DNA of 64,000 nt, taken from positions 124,001-188,000 of the forward strand of contig NZ_LMUF01000006.1 in NCBI RefSeq assembly GCF_009766085.1, read 5' to 3'. The DNA is from Burkholderia sp. S171 (lineage in GTDB: Bacteria; Pseudomonadota; Gammaproteobacteria; Burkholderiales; Burkholderiaceae). Below are positions 27,091-36,589 of the stretch, piece after piece. Each line of letters starts with the position of its first letter. Within the stretch, counting starts at the first letter, position 1. The translations under genes and the position numbers were made by a program. The notes under the pieces are model-generated. The model was not told the origin of the DNA and did no database searches. It saw only the letters and a program-made list of their open reading frames with translations.

Positions 27091-28182
27091 ATGCTGCCTT
27101 GGGTGGATTGATGCCTAAATATTCAAGGTTCAGCATTGGTGACTCCGCGAGCCTTTCTTCGTGTCGCAACCAACGTGAGAGCGATGCCGCAATTGCGTCA
27201 TCGTACGGACTGAAAGACTACAACGCAACGCAAAAACAAGGAGATCGGTATCCGCGTTTTCGTGAACAACCGCGTTAAAAACTGGCGCCTCCTAAGAGGC
27301 GTACTAACGAGGTGACAACGTCGGATGCAGAAACTAGCGACTACTACCGTTTACGGTCACCCGCCCGAAATCTTTATAACCCAGCTTAGACATAGCGGGG
27401 TGGCTCCGTTTGACTTGGTTCCCGGAGGGTCTGTCAAAGTCCCGGCTCTGTGCAAACTACAGGCGCGAGCGAAAAACGACGTATTCGCGGTTACATTATC
27501 GTGCTGAGCGTGAAGCGCGTGATCGTCGACACGGCCGTGATGTCGTAGGCAATCGCCCATCCAACTGATTCACGCTTGCTGGCGCGGTGTTGCGAACACC
27601 TGGGCAAGGCTACAGCGCTGCACGTGGTGCTGCAGATTGGCCGCTACACGTACGCCAATCAGTATAAGCGCATGAGGAAGGCGCCGCGCTTGCTCGATGC
27701 CCGGTAATCCGTACGATGGGCACACGTTGGCCGAGGCGTTGGAGCATGCGGCAACGCTTGCGAATGACGATCAAGATCGTTTCATCGAGCATGGCGGAGG
27801 CATAAGGACCATACTCGCCGGCCCCATGGCAGCATCAGTAATTGAACCCGCGCATGCCGAGGCCCGCATATGACACCAGGGCGATACCGAGCGACTTCAG
27901 GAATGCGCTTCTTCGGAGTTCCGCTCGACTACGCATTCGAAAACGTACATTGCGATGAGCGCGGGTTCTGGGAACGCCGGATGGACGCGTCTTAAGCTTG
28001 AACGTAGACCAACTCATTCAGCGTTCCATTAAAGTTGTTGTCCGCAATGCCGATAGCGGGTTGAAGGGGCCGCGTTCGCGTACCAGCCAGCAGCGACGAT
28101 TTCGGCTTACTTACGTGTACCCAATTACACCAACAGCCGTATCAATTACGCCCTTCCCTACCACGAATCCGATCCCCGCTCG
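27091..28182. other. Gene-free stretch containing a transposase scar
   Basis: Apart from the IS5-type remnant at 27519-27790 no gene is seen. The last 130 bases before 28183 are open in the frame of the next gene back to a TAG near 28052, but contain no start codon. Confidence 0.45.
27519..27790 (+). pseudogene. IS5-family transposase remnant
   Basis: Pieces of an IS5-type transposase can be read in shifted frames: VIVDTAV then a stop, AIAHPTDSR, LQIGRYTYANQYKRMRK, and after a deletion MPGNPYDGHTLAEALEHA. In intact relatives these pieces are in this order (DTTVQ-KAIAHPTD..., YAHAKQYKRMR..., GNPYDGHTL). There is at least one stop, one frameshift and missing sequence, and no terminal inverted repeats were found. 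It marks past insertion upstream of the PLD/SNF2 operon. Confidence 0.75.
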
Positions 28183-29481
28183 ATGACTGAACTCGACAGC
28201 AGCACGGCCGCCAGCGGTACCGCCATCGGCTTGCCTTACTTCACGGAACCCGATCCTGCGTTGAGTCGCTCGTCCGGTGGCCGCGATCCACTCGGGCTCT
28301 TGCCGGTATGGAGCGCGTTTGGACGAAAACTCGTCCCTTACGTGGCGTCGCCTGTAGCGCAAGTCAACGGTATAAAGGCTGTCGTCCTGATTCAATGGCT
28401 CGCGAATGAGCAAGAAAAACTTCGACCCCTGCTTGCCGGCGACGATGCGCCCCGCAAGTTCTTCCGGCTAATGGAAGGTCTTGTCGAATTCTGGCTCTAT
28501 CACAATGATCGCCCTTACTGCTTCGGCAACATCACGCTCGCGGCCGAAAAGAACGACTTTTATGTGACGACCAAGACCGGCAAAACCGTCGCGAATGGCC
28601 TGTACCAGTATTACCGGGGCACCAGTCGACGCGCCGGTCTGGTCAACGACAACTGGAAAGTCAAGCCTGAACTCTGCAAAGAGCTGAATCGTCACTGGAC
28701 GGCGAAAGCCACAGATGAACTGCTCGGTGCGCTGACAGGCCCTATCGGAAATGCGAAGACCGCTCTTGTTCCGGATCGCCACCTTGATGGCACAGCGCTG
28801 TCGAAGGCGCTCAAGCGCATCTTCGACGATGACACCCTGCTGCCCACACTGCAGGAGAGTCTGTTCGGCCAAGACTTCCAGCGGACGCTCGCGCGCGATT
28901 TCCTGGTGCTGAGAAGAACATCCGCGACGGAAAACTTGCGCTTTGATCAGCGCATTCGCCTTCTTCAGTCAGAAGCACTGGAAGACGACATCGACTGCGT
29001 GCTCTGCTGCGAGCCGTTTCTCTTAGTGATGCAGGACGTGTTCGACTTTCTGCGAGGATCGCCCGGCAAGAGACTTGAGCAACTCGCACGGGAACTCGAA
29101 GCGATGTTCTCTCGGATGCGCGAGCGCGCTGCGGCCTTCCAGCAGCTCGGAAGCGAACTCGAAACACCTCGGATGAAGCAGATGCAGGTGCTCGCAGACA
29201 TCCTCGCGGCCAGCGCTCCCTCCGCCAATTCCGCTGCGAACCGCACGTGCCTGATCGCGTTCACGCACGAACTGGTGGACTATCACAAGCGATGCATGAC
29301 CGATCGCGGGCGCGATCCGCTGGTGCTGATCGAAGGCGACGTCATCGTGCTGCCGGTCGCAGGCGACCGCGATCCGCAGGACGCGAAAAAACGACTCGTG
29401 GACGGCTTTCCTTGGATGAACGACTATTACCTCAACACTGCATCGAATCTTTACGCGCAAGTTTTTGGAGAGCCGGTATGA
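28183..29481 (+). CDS. Hypothetical protein, first gene of the PLD/SNF2 operon
   Basis: 432 residues, unrecognised. No membrane segment. A likely globular N-terminal half (about 1-200) is followed by helices; a strong amphipathic/coiled-coil stretch lies at about residues 290-345, just after a CVLCC cluster. The start ATG has no good ribosome site, and the open frame extends upstream without any start codon. Its last bases overlap the next start (ATGA), so it is translationally coupled to the HKD nuclease gene and probably part of the same complex. Confidence 0.75.
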   Translation: MTELDSSTAASGTAIGLPYFTEPDPALSRSSGGRDPLGLLPVWSAFGRKLVPYVASPVAQVNGIKAVVLIQWLANEQEKLRPLLAGDDAPRKFFRLMEGLVEFWLYHNDRPYCFGNITLAAEKNDFYVTTKTGKTVANGLYQYYRGTSRRAGLVNDNWKVKPELCKELNRHWTAKATDELLGALTGPIGNAKTALVPDRHLDGTALSKALKRIFDDDTLLPTLQESLFGQDFQRTLARDFLVLRRTSATENLRFDQRIRLLQSEALEDDIDCVLCCEPFLLVMQDVFDFLRGSPGKRLEQLARELEAMFSRMRERAAAFQQLGSELETPRMKQMQVLADILAASAPSANSAANRTCLIAFTHELVDYHKRCMTDRGRDPLVLIEGDVIVLPVAGDRDPQDAKKRLVDGFPWMNDYYLNTASNLYAQVFGEPV

Positions 29482-31511
29482 GCTCAGCGCCTGCCAAGAT
29501 CGATCCCGTGATGCGCTGCACGCTCGAACATATCCGCGATCGCTTTTCAACGGACCATCCGCGCCACGTCCTCTTCACGACATTTAACTTCGTGTCGCAG
29601 TTCTTCGAGGCAAATGTATTGCCGCTGCTGGTAGGCGATACCGCCGATGAACTGAAAGGGACGTCGGAAACGCGCTATGTGATCAACGAAGATCTGAGTG
29701 TCATAAAGTGCCTGGTTGCGTGTGATCGCTCGACGTGCCCTGAGCCGAAAGGTGATATGCGTTACGGTTTGCTGCCGGTCGGGCTCCCCAAAGGGCGCTT
29801 CCATCCTAAGCTGATGCTGATGGCCGGCACGCTGAAGCAAACGCAGGAAAAGGGTTTGTGGCTGTCCGTTGGCAGCGGCAATCTCACGTTGTCCGGCTGG
29901 GCGGTGAATCGCGAGGTCGTTGGCATGACCGCCGTGGCACGCCAGCACGCCAATGAGTTGCGCCCGTTGCTCGAATGGCTCGCCAGCCAAGCGGAGCGCC
30001 ACTTCGAATCCACGGATGGAAAGCCGCTCGAGGAAGAAGGCGATGTGCGCGCGATCCTCGCGGCGCTGCTCGAAGCGCTCTCCGACGCCAGCCAACTCGT
30101 GCCCAACACCGCAGACATGCCGACGTTGCATCTGGCCGTGCCGTTTGGGCGCGATAACCGACACTCGTTGCTTGACACGTTAAAAGGGCCGCGATCGTGG
30201 CGCGCCGCGACGGTTGTATCTCCATACTGGAGCGGCGTCGAAACCCTCGTTCAAAAGCTCGGAGTCGAGAAATGCAGCTTCGTACCATCGCTCAGTGCCG
30301 ACGGCAAGTACCGGTTCCCAGTCGAAACGCTCAGCGCGTCGCCCGGCTATCTGCGTGGCTTCCGCAAATTCTGCAAGGATGGCGAGCGCTACACGCACGC
30401 CAAGGCGCTGATGCTCGAAGACGCTAACGAAACACGGGTGCTGTGCATCGGCTCTGCGAACTTCACGCAGGCAGCGATGCTCGCACCTCAAGGCCAGTCG
30501 CTCGCGAACGTCGAGGCGATGCTCCGTTACGACTTGAAGAACGCTCCCGATCCCTGGAAACGTAGCTTTCAGCTGCTGGACGAAGACGAGCTCGCGCCAT
30601 CCGAGCCGGGACAAGATGAGGACAACGCGCCGCCTCTTCCGCCCTTCGATGCCATCGTGTTGTGTGACTGGAGAGCACGCGTGTTTTGCGCTCAACTGAC
30701 CATTACGAGCGACCAATGGATTCGCGATATCGTTCTGCGCGTCGATGGTTTCGAGCATCAGTTTGCCGTGACGCCGGCAGGCGAAAGGCAGGCGATGCCA
30801 CCCCTGGCGTTCAAGGGCACGCAGCCGGTACGTTCGTTCTCGGTCTCATACACGTCTGGGAAAGATGACACGGCGACATTTCGCGGACTCGTAACGCAGA
30901 TGAACGCGTTGCCCGACGAACTCGGCTACCAGCCGCGTCCGCGCTTGAAGAAAGTTCTCGAACTTTTGCGCAGTCTCAATCCCGATGTCCCAGACAGCAA
31001 GACGCGTGAACGTGCCGCGCTTGGCCTTGGCGGCGGCGACGGCGAAGAGGAACCGGCCGAGCCGACGTTCGATTTCTTCGGCCTGTTCCAAGGCACGTGG
31101 AAGTTGCTCGAGTACTACCAGAAGCCGGGCAGCGCGGGTAAGAAGCGCGATCCCTATGACAAGCAGGCGCCATATGGTGCGACGAATCTGTACCGCGCAA
31201 TTACGCTGCAACCCGCCGCGACCGTCGAGGAAAAGATCGGCCGTTATATCCAACTGACGGAAATGCGTGACGTCGTGGATCGACTGGATGCGACTGGACA
31301 GCACGTGTCAAGCCCGTCATTCCGGAAGGATATCGACGACGAGATCGAAGAACTTCATGAAGCCATGGTGTCACTGCTCGGCAATTCACCATCGTTCATC
31401 TCGATGTTCGGGACAGCGACGCCCGATCGGATCAAAGACTTCCTCGGGTGGTTCCGCGGCGAGATCAGTAAGGAGATGAGTAAGGAAACCGGAGTAACGC
31501 ATGCCGAATAA
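29478..31511 (+). CDS. Phospholipase D-like (HKD) nuclease
   Basis: 677 residues. Two half-sites of the HKD fold are visible: HPKLMLM with downstream GSGNLT (about residues 109-137) and HAKALML with downstream GSANFT (about 307-329), each with the His-x-Lys pair followed by the Gly-Ser-x-Asn strand. In such proteins the two sites form one active centre that cuts phosphodiesters, here most likely DNA. A Cys-free C-terminal half of unknown fold follows, with an acidic Gly-rich linker near 515-530. I use the ATG at 29478, which overlaps the previous stop; the longer open frame to 29247 runs inside the upstream gene. It overlaps the helicase start by 11 bases. Confidence 0.88.
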   Translation: MSSAPAKIDPVMRCTLEHIRDRFSTDHPRHVLFTTFNFVSQFFEANVLPLLVGDTADELKGTSETRYVINEDLSVIKCLVACDRSTCPEPKGDMRYGLLPVGLPKGRFHPKLMLMAGTLKQTQEKGLWLSVGSGNLTLSGWAVNREVVGMTAVARQHANELRPLLEWLASQAERHFESTDGKPLEEEGDVRAILAALLEALSDASQLVPNTADMPTLHLAVPFGRDNRHSLLDTLKGPRSWRAATVVSPYWSGVETLVQKLGVEKCSFVPSLSADGKYRFPVETLSASPGYLRGFRKFCKDGERYTHAKALMLEDANETRVLCIGSANFTQAAMLAPQGQSLANVEAMLRYDLKNAPDPWKRSFQLLDEDELAPSEPGQDEDNAPPLPPFDAIVLCDWRARVFCAQLTITSDQWIRDIVLRVDGFEHQFAVTPAGERQAMPPLAFKGTQPVRSFSVSYTSGKDDTATFRGLVTQMNALPDELGYQPRPRLKKVLELLRSLNPDVPDSKTRERAALGLGGGDGEEEPAEPTFDFFGLFQGTWKLLEYYQKPGSAGKKRDPYDKQAPYGATNLYRAITLQPAATVEEKIGRYIQLTEMRDVVDRLDATGQHVSSPSFRKDIDDEIEELHEAMVSLLGNSPSFISMFGTATPDRIKDFLGWFRGEISKEMSKETGVTHAE

Positions 31512-34500
31512 CAGAAACGTCATCCCTGCCCGACTGACTGCGGGAATGGTGCGGTCATACATCGACTTCGACGGACACGATGCGGCACGCTCGACGACGG
31601 CCAGTCTGCAGACCAAGCTGCAAAGCCAAGGCGTCGCCGGACTCTGGCATCTTCTCGAGCAAAAGGGTTTCGCCTATCTATCCGACGAAGTCGGCATGGG
31701 AAAAACGCGCCAGGCGATGGGCGTGATCGCGACGCAATTCCTGCGCAAGCCGGATTCGCGGGTCGTAATCGTCTGTTCAAGCGCAACGCTGCAGCGCCAG
31801 TGGCAAAGCGAATGGTCGGAGTTCCTGCGCACCTGTTACACCCTGCTGGATGATCGGCTCCTCAGTTCCGCCGACGCCAGCCAGCTCGAGGAATTGCACT
31901 GCCACCATAACCTGCGCGATTTCATCAAAGCGCTGCGGCTCGGCGATGCACGGATTCACTTGCTGCGGTATTCGTCTTTCAGCCGGCCGCTCACGCTCAA
32001 AGGCGTCGATTTCGAATCGATGTTGGCGGAATATGCGGCGCTCGTCGGCGTGGCGGACTCAGGGGAGCTGAATGAGGACGAAAGGGCAATCGCAGAAAAT
32101 TCCTCCGAGCGATCGGACACGTGGAGGGAGGACGCGACACACGCGCTCGGCGTGGCCTACTGCCAGCGCATTGGAGCGTTGCTGACCAACGGCACGACAA
32201 TCGACGAAAACTGCGAACCGATGCCGAACCAGCCGCTCGACCTCGTGATCTTCGACGAAGCGCAGTACCTGCGCCACACCGGAAACTATCAAAATCATCA
32301 CATCGCCCAGATCTTTCGGCGCCATGTCGACCGCTGGCTCTTCATGAGTGCCACGCCATTGCACTCCAGCACGCGCGATATCAGGAGTCTCGACACCTAT
32401 TTGTGTCGCAAGGTGTCTGTCGGTGAAGCCGGCGGTCGTGAGCGCGCCGTGCAAATCCCGCGCGACTGTGGCGATTGCGAACATCAGGCCCGATGCAGTC
32501 GCGTCGCGTGGCAGCTCGATTCCCAGCCTGGCACCAAGCCGGACGTGGTGGAACTGCTCGGCCAGATGATGGTGCGTCGCACGCGAACCTATGCCGACAG
32601 CCAGGACAATCGTTACGGCAAAATCCAGTACCGGAAATACGAGCGCGTGCGTTATTCAGGCGCCGATGATCCGTTCCTCTCACTGACCATGGCACTCGTG
32701 CAAAAGCAGCTGGTCGGTGCACTTGCGGGTAAGCAGAACAAGTTCCGGCAGGGCGAGTGCGCGTCGTTTGAGTCGCTGTCGACGTCGGTTGGGCGGATCA
32801 TCGGACGCAAGAGGGCTGTCGTGGCCGCACCCGAGGTGGCACGTGAGTATGAAGCGGCTCGCGACGGCAAGCAGGGCAAGCGGAACGACGAGCCAAACGT
32901 GGCGCTAGACCGAACCGTCATTGATGACCTGAATCACAGTTTTGTGAAAGCGATGACGCCGCTGAACCACCCTCAACCGCTCGCATCGCAGTCTGTCGCG
33001 TTGCCTCACGCCAAGCTGAACCGTACCGCCGACGAACTCTTCGAGCACAGTTTGAAAGACGGTGGCAACGACAAGACGCTGGTGTTTGTCCGTCGCATCG
33101 ACACAGTCGAGGAGATTCGCGATCTGCTGAACGCGCGGTTCCAGCAGCAGGTCGATCAGCGGATTGCCGTGTGGCGAACGTTGCTCGTCGAGCCGGATTT
33201 CGAGCAGCGGAGCAAGTCATTATGGGATTCGGGTGCGTCCTGGTGGAACCGAGCGGATGACCCAGGTGAGGCGGTCGAAGAGGACAGCATCGACATCCCC
33301 AAGCAGTCGTTCGACGGTGATGAGGACGACGATTTCGGCGCTTCAGGCGAGACGCTGCGCCGCAGCCAGTTTCGCGACGCGGTCAGCCTGCCTTACTTCG
33401 AGGCGTTGAAACGGGCCTCGGGTATCAAGGAGCACCACGGGAAGCTCGTGTCATTCGGATCGAGACTTCTGAGCGCGAAGGATCCATCGCGGAAACCCCT
33501 GCGCGGGTTCCTCTTGAAATGCCCAGAAAGCAGCGACGATGAGTCGGGCCGCGCCCTCGACGCAATCTGGGTAAAGAACAGTCAACGCTGGCTGCGGTTC
33601 CTCGCGGCGATTCTGGGCGCAGAACGCGTGACCCAGCTTCGCGCCGACAACACACGCGCGTGGCTTTTCGCAAACACCATCCATTCGACGCCCGACGCGT
33701 GGAAGCTCGCCGCCCTGCAGCTGTGCATACTGCAGTCGATGCGGCAAACCGATTTCATTGTCGATCTCTACATCCTCAACACGCACGTCTCGAGCACGCC
33801 TGATGGTGAAACTGAACTGCCCGACAAGCTGCTGTGGATGCTCGAGAACGCCCAGACGACGGTTTTGCATGGGGTGGCGACGTATATCGCCAACTGGAAG
33901 GAGAAGTTCCGCCGTTGGATCGAGCATTTTGACCTGATCGTCGATAAATGTTTGCGCAGTGGCGCGGCGGTCGACTGGGAACAAATCTGCCGAGAACGCG
34001 TACACATGGCGTTTCGTCTGATGTCGCCCGTGATCGGGCGATCAAGTCGACTGGAAAATCAGAACGCCGTTACCCAGTTCAAGTTTCCGACCCACCCGAA
34101 CGTACTTGTGTGCACGGACGTGCTCAAGGAAGGTGTCGACATGCACCTCTTCTGCGACAACATCGTGCATTACGGTGTCGCGTGGACATCGGGCGACCTT
34201 GAGCAGCGTATCGGACGGATCGACCGCCTTGGGAGCCTGATCGGGCGACGGATCGAAAACTACGCGAGTGTGCAACCGGGCACAACTGAAGGGCTGCCGC
34301 GCCTCGGTGTGGCATTCCCTTATCTCGACGGTACGCTTGATCGTTATCAGGTGGACCGCGTGATCAGGGCAAAGATCGACAGCGACCTGCGGATGGATCT
34401 TGGCAAACGTAAGGATGAGATTGGCGAAGTTGATGTCGACTCGTTCGACGCCGATAGTTCGATCCTCGTCACTGCCGCAACGGGCGTGAAGAGTAGCAAT

Positions 34501-35955
34501 GCTGTGTTCTATCCCGACAGCGCGAAGTTTGTGCAGGACGGCGACGAAGCGATGCCGATTGCATTGCCGCTTGGGATACGGCACAAGCGCGCGGGTGAGA
34601 ACGTTCTGCCCACACAACTCGCCGACGAAACTTTGCCGGAATCGACCGTGTACTTGCCGGCCCTCAATAGCACGCGCGTGCGCCGCGTGGCCACTGGTGG
34701 ATCGACGGTCCTGCGGCTCTCTAGAGCATCCGCGAAGGATCCGCAGATCCTGCGTACGGAAGAGTTTCTGGTTCCGCACACTGCCGATCTGGCCGTGTCT
34801 CCGGCCACAGCGCTTCGCGACGGCGGTCCGTCGGGCGTACGTCACGTACCCGACAGCCGATTCGTATTCGATCGTTCGCGCAACACAGTTGCGTGCGAGG
34901 TAGACGTGTCGTTCGCCTTCACTGCTGCTGGAAGCGTGGCCGGCAAGGTGTTGCTGGAGTCGATCGGGGATGAGTTCTGGTTGCTGCGTGCGGCCGTATG
35001 CGCAACCGAAGCGGTGCGCGGGACTCAAGATGGGAAAAACGTGCCGCGATGGCTTGCGGGGCAAAACCGCGAGCGGCGATGGGGTTATCTAATGGAGGAC
35101 GCGGGCATCATCTGGTTCACGGCCATGGTGCGCGAGGCCGGCGGCGCCGAGTGGCGCCTGCTCGCGCATCTCGCTGGGCACGCAGGACGGGTGGCACTCT
35201 TTTACCGAAGTCTGGTTGCAAACGCGGCAGAGCATATTGAGCCTACGTATCGGTCGCGGAGCGCTTTTCCCTCTGTCGATACGTTGACTGCTGCCTATTC
35301 TGATGGCGGTGACCCGCATGTTTCGCGACTATTCAACAACGCAAAAGATGGTGACATCTCCAATATGAAACACGAAGATCTGATTGTTTGTGGACAGGTG
35401 CTTGCTGGAGTTCGGGCCTGGTTTTCGGAGGCTTTCGCTGCGGTTCTAGACGCGTTGTATAAGGCGGACGCTGACGGTGCGGAGCGTCGATTGACCGTGA
35501 CGCCCCTTGAGTTTCTGGAAGGCGGAGTCCTGCGTTTGAGCACCAACGGAGCAGAGCATTTCCGACTGCAGGCTTATCTGGACTTGAATGACACAATGTC
35601 GGGCGGCAGCGTGTTTCCGGGACCCAAAATGCTCTGGGAACTAGCTGCAAGTCCAATTTCTCGAGGACAAAGACCCGTTTTGCCGTTATCGGAACTCCAT
35701 GAATTTCCTCACGTCTCGATGGACGCATGGGAAGGAGATCGCTCCGATGGGTGCAGTGCTTTCACTTGGAAAGGCGATAAGTACCGCTTTGTGGCGCTCT
35801 ACCACGCCCCGGCCTCGTGGGACAACGCACGGGTTGAGTTGCTAGAAGCGTGGCAAATCGTGCGGATAAAGATGCAGGCGTTAGCAACTTTTCAAAAAAA
35901 GGGCTGCCGCGATGCGCTTATCGAAGCAGTGGGTGTGGTGACAGTCGACTCGTAA
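31501..35955 (+). CDS. Large SNF2/superfamily 2 helicase
   Basis: 1484 residues. Walker A is in SDEVGMGKTRQ (about residues 61-71), motif II is DEAQ near residue 251, and motif III is FMSATPLH near 281. A four-Cys cluster (CGDCEHQARC, about 322-331) may bind zinc. The second RecA-like domain has TLVFVRRIDTVEEI (about 525), and near residue 870-905 VCTDVLKEGVDMHLF and QRIGRIDRLGS, the motif V and VI region. A C-terminal half of about 550 residues has no motif I know. It resembles SNF2/RapA-type translocases found in DNA-targeting immune systems. Third and last gene of the operon; a 13-bp palindrome follows. Confidence 0.9.
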   Translation: MPNNRNVIPARLTAGMVRSYIDFDGHDAARSTTASLQTKLQSQGVAGLWHLLEQKGFAYLSDEVGMGKTRQAMGVIATQFLRKPDSRVVIVCSSATLQRQWQSEWSEFLRTCYTLLDDRLLSSADASQLEELHCHHNLRDFIKALRLGDARIHLLRYSSFSRPLTLKGVDFESMLAEYAALVGVADSGELNEDERAIAENSSERSDTWREDATHALGVAYCQRIGALLTNGTTIDENCEPMPNQPLDLVIFDEAQYLRHTGNYQNHHIAQIFRRHVDRWLFMSATPLHSSTRDIRSLDTYLCRKVSVGEAGGRERAVQIPRDCGDCEHQARCSRVAWQLDSQPGTKPDVVELLGQMMVRRTRTYADSQDNRYGKIQYRKYERVRYSGADDPFLSLTMALVQKQLVGALAGKQNKFRQGECASFESLSTSVGRIIGRKRAVVAAPEVAREYEAARDGKQGKRNDEPNVALDRTVIDDLNHSFVKAMTPLNHPQPLASQSVALPHAKLNRTADELFEHSLKDGGNDKTLVFVRRIDTVEEIRDLLNARFQQQVDQRIAVWRTLLVEPDFEQRSKSLWDSGASWWNRADDPGEAVEEDSIDIPKQSFDGDEDDDFGASGETLRRSQFRDAVSLPYFEALKRASGIKEHHGKLVSFGSRLLSAKDPSRKPLRGFLLKCPESSDDESGRALDAIWVKNSQRWLRFLAAILGAERVTQLRADNTRAWLFANTIHSTPDAWKLAALQLCILQSMRQTDFIVDLYILNTHVSSTPDGETELPDKLLWMLENAQTTVLHGVATYIANWKEKFRRWIEHFDLIVDKCLRSGAAVDWEQICRERVHMAFRLMSPVIGRSSRLENQNAVTQFKFPTHPNVLVCTDVLKEGVDMHLFCDNIVHYGVAWTSGDLEQRIGRIDRLGSLIGRRIENYASVQPGTTEGLPRLGVAFPYLDGTLDRYQVDRVIRAKIDSDLRMDLGKRKDEIGEVDVDSFDADSSILVTAATGVKSSNAVFYPDSAKFVQDGDEAMPIALPLGIRHKRAGENVLPTQLADETLPESTVYLPALNSTRVRRVATGGSTVLRLSRASAKDPQILRTEEFLVPHTADLAVSPATALRDGGPSGVRHVPDSRFVFDRSRNTVACEVDVSFAFTAAGSVAGKVLLESIGDEFWLLRAAVCATEAVRGTQDGKNVPRWLAGQNRERRWGYLMEDAGIIWFTAMVREAGGAEWRLLAHLAGHAGRVALFYRSLVANAAEHIEPTYRSRSAFPSVDTLTAAYSDGGDPHVSRLFNNAKDGDISNMKHEDLIVCGQVLAGVRAWFSEAFAAVLDALYKADADGAERRLTVTPLEFLEGGVLRLSTNGAEHFRLQAYLDLNDTMSGGSVFPGPKMLWELAASPISRGQRPVLPLSELHEFPHVSMDAWEGDRSDGCSAFTWKGDKYRFVALYHAPASWDNARVELLEAWQIVRIKMQALATFQKKGCRDALIEAVGVVTVDS

Positions 35956-36589
35956 GCGCATCCGGATTGCAGAAGACCGTCGCCGCCCGACTCGCGCGAT
36001 ACGCTTTGTGTGTGGTTTCTCCAATTGAAATATGAAGCGCGGAGCAGATTTGGATCAAGATCCAAATCTGCGACCGCATGAGGTAACGCGGCTGATCTGC
36101 GCTTGATTTCGAGACTTGGGCAGCGCGAGGCGGGTTCTGTTGTCCCTACGGGCCGAGCAGATTCATTTACCACGGCCCTCGCTGCCCTCGCAAGGCAGCA
36201 CTCTAACGTCCTTCGACCGGACTGGGCTGCCGATACGCTTCCGCAATGTGATTGCAGCACTGAAAAATCCTTTTATGGTGAAGCTTTCGCGTACTGCAAA
36301 GGCGAGAGAAAATACCGCAATCAGGGATGGTCGTGCCCACAAGAGTTACCGACGCAGCACGCTGGTGGAAGAAGGGGAGGCCCTAATTGAGGCTCACACC
36401 GCGCAGGCTACATCAACAGGGCTAGTTCGAACCCAATCAGAAGCAGCGCGCTGCCAATGCCTATTGCAAGCTAGGCGAGCTGAAGTCGGGCCGCGGGGGA
36501 GCGGGTATGGCTAGCAGGACGGCTTGCATGCGGGCGTTGCGGGCGACGTCCATCGATGGCCTACTGGGGCTTGCACCGGGGCTGCCAGT
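35956..36589. other. Convergent intergenic stretch
   Basis: Lies between the plus-strand helicase gene and minus-strand mcrC. Apart from the palindrome at 36044-36071 only chance-like open frames are seen (Arg/Ala/Ser-rich, overlapping on both strands). Confidence 0.4.
36044..36071. repeat. Perfect 13-bp palindrome with 2-base spacer
   Basis: GCAGATTTGGATC, AA, GATCCAAATCTGC. It lies between convergent genes, 90 bases past the helicase stop. There is no T run, so it is either a bidirectional terminator of an unusual kind or a protein-binding site. Confidence 0.85.

Noticed and set aside
29247..29477. N-terminal extension of the HKD nuclease frame
   Set aside because: It lies inside the upstream gene; the ATG at 29478 overlaps that gene's stop in the usual coupled way.
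28183..35955. Reading the PLD/SNF2 operon as DISARM
   Set aside because: No DUF1998 (DrmB) gene and no methylase are adjacent, and the first gene does not look like DrmA.
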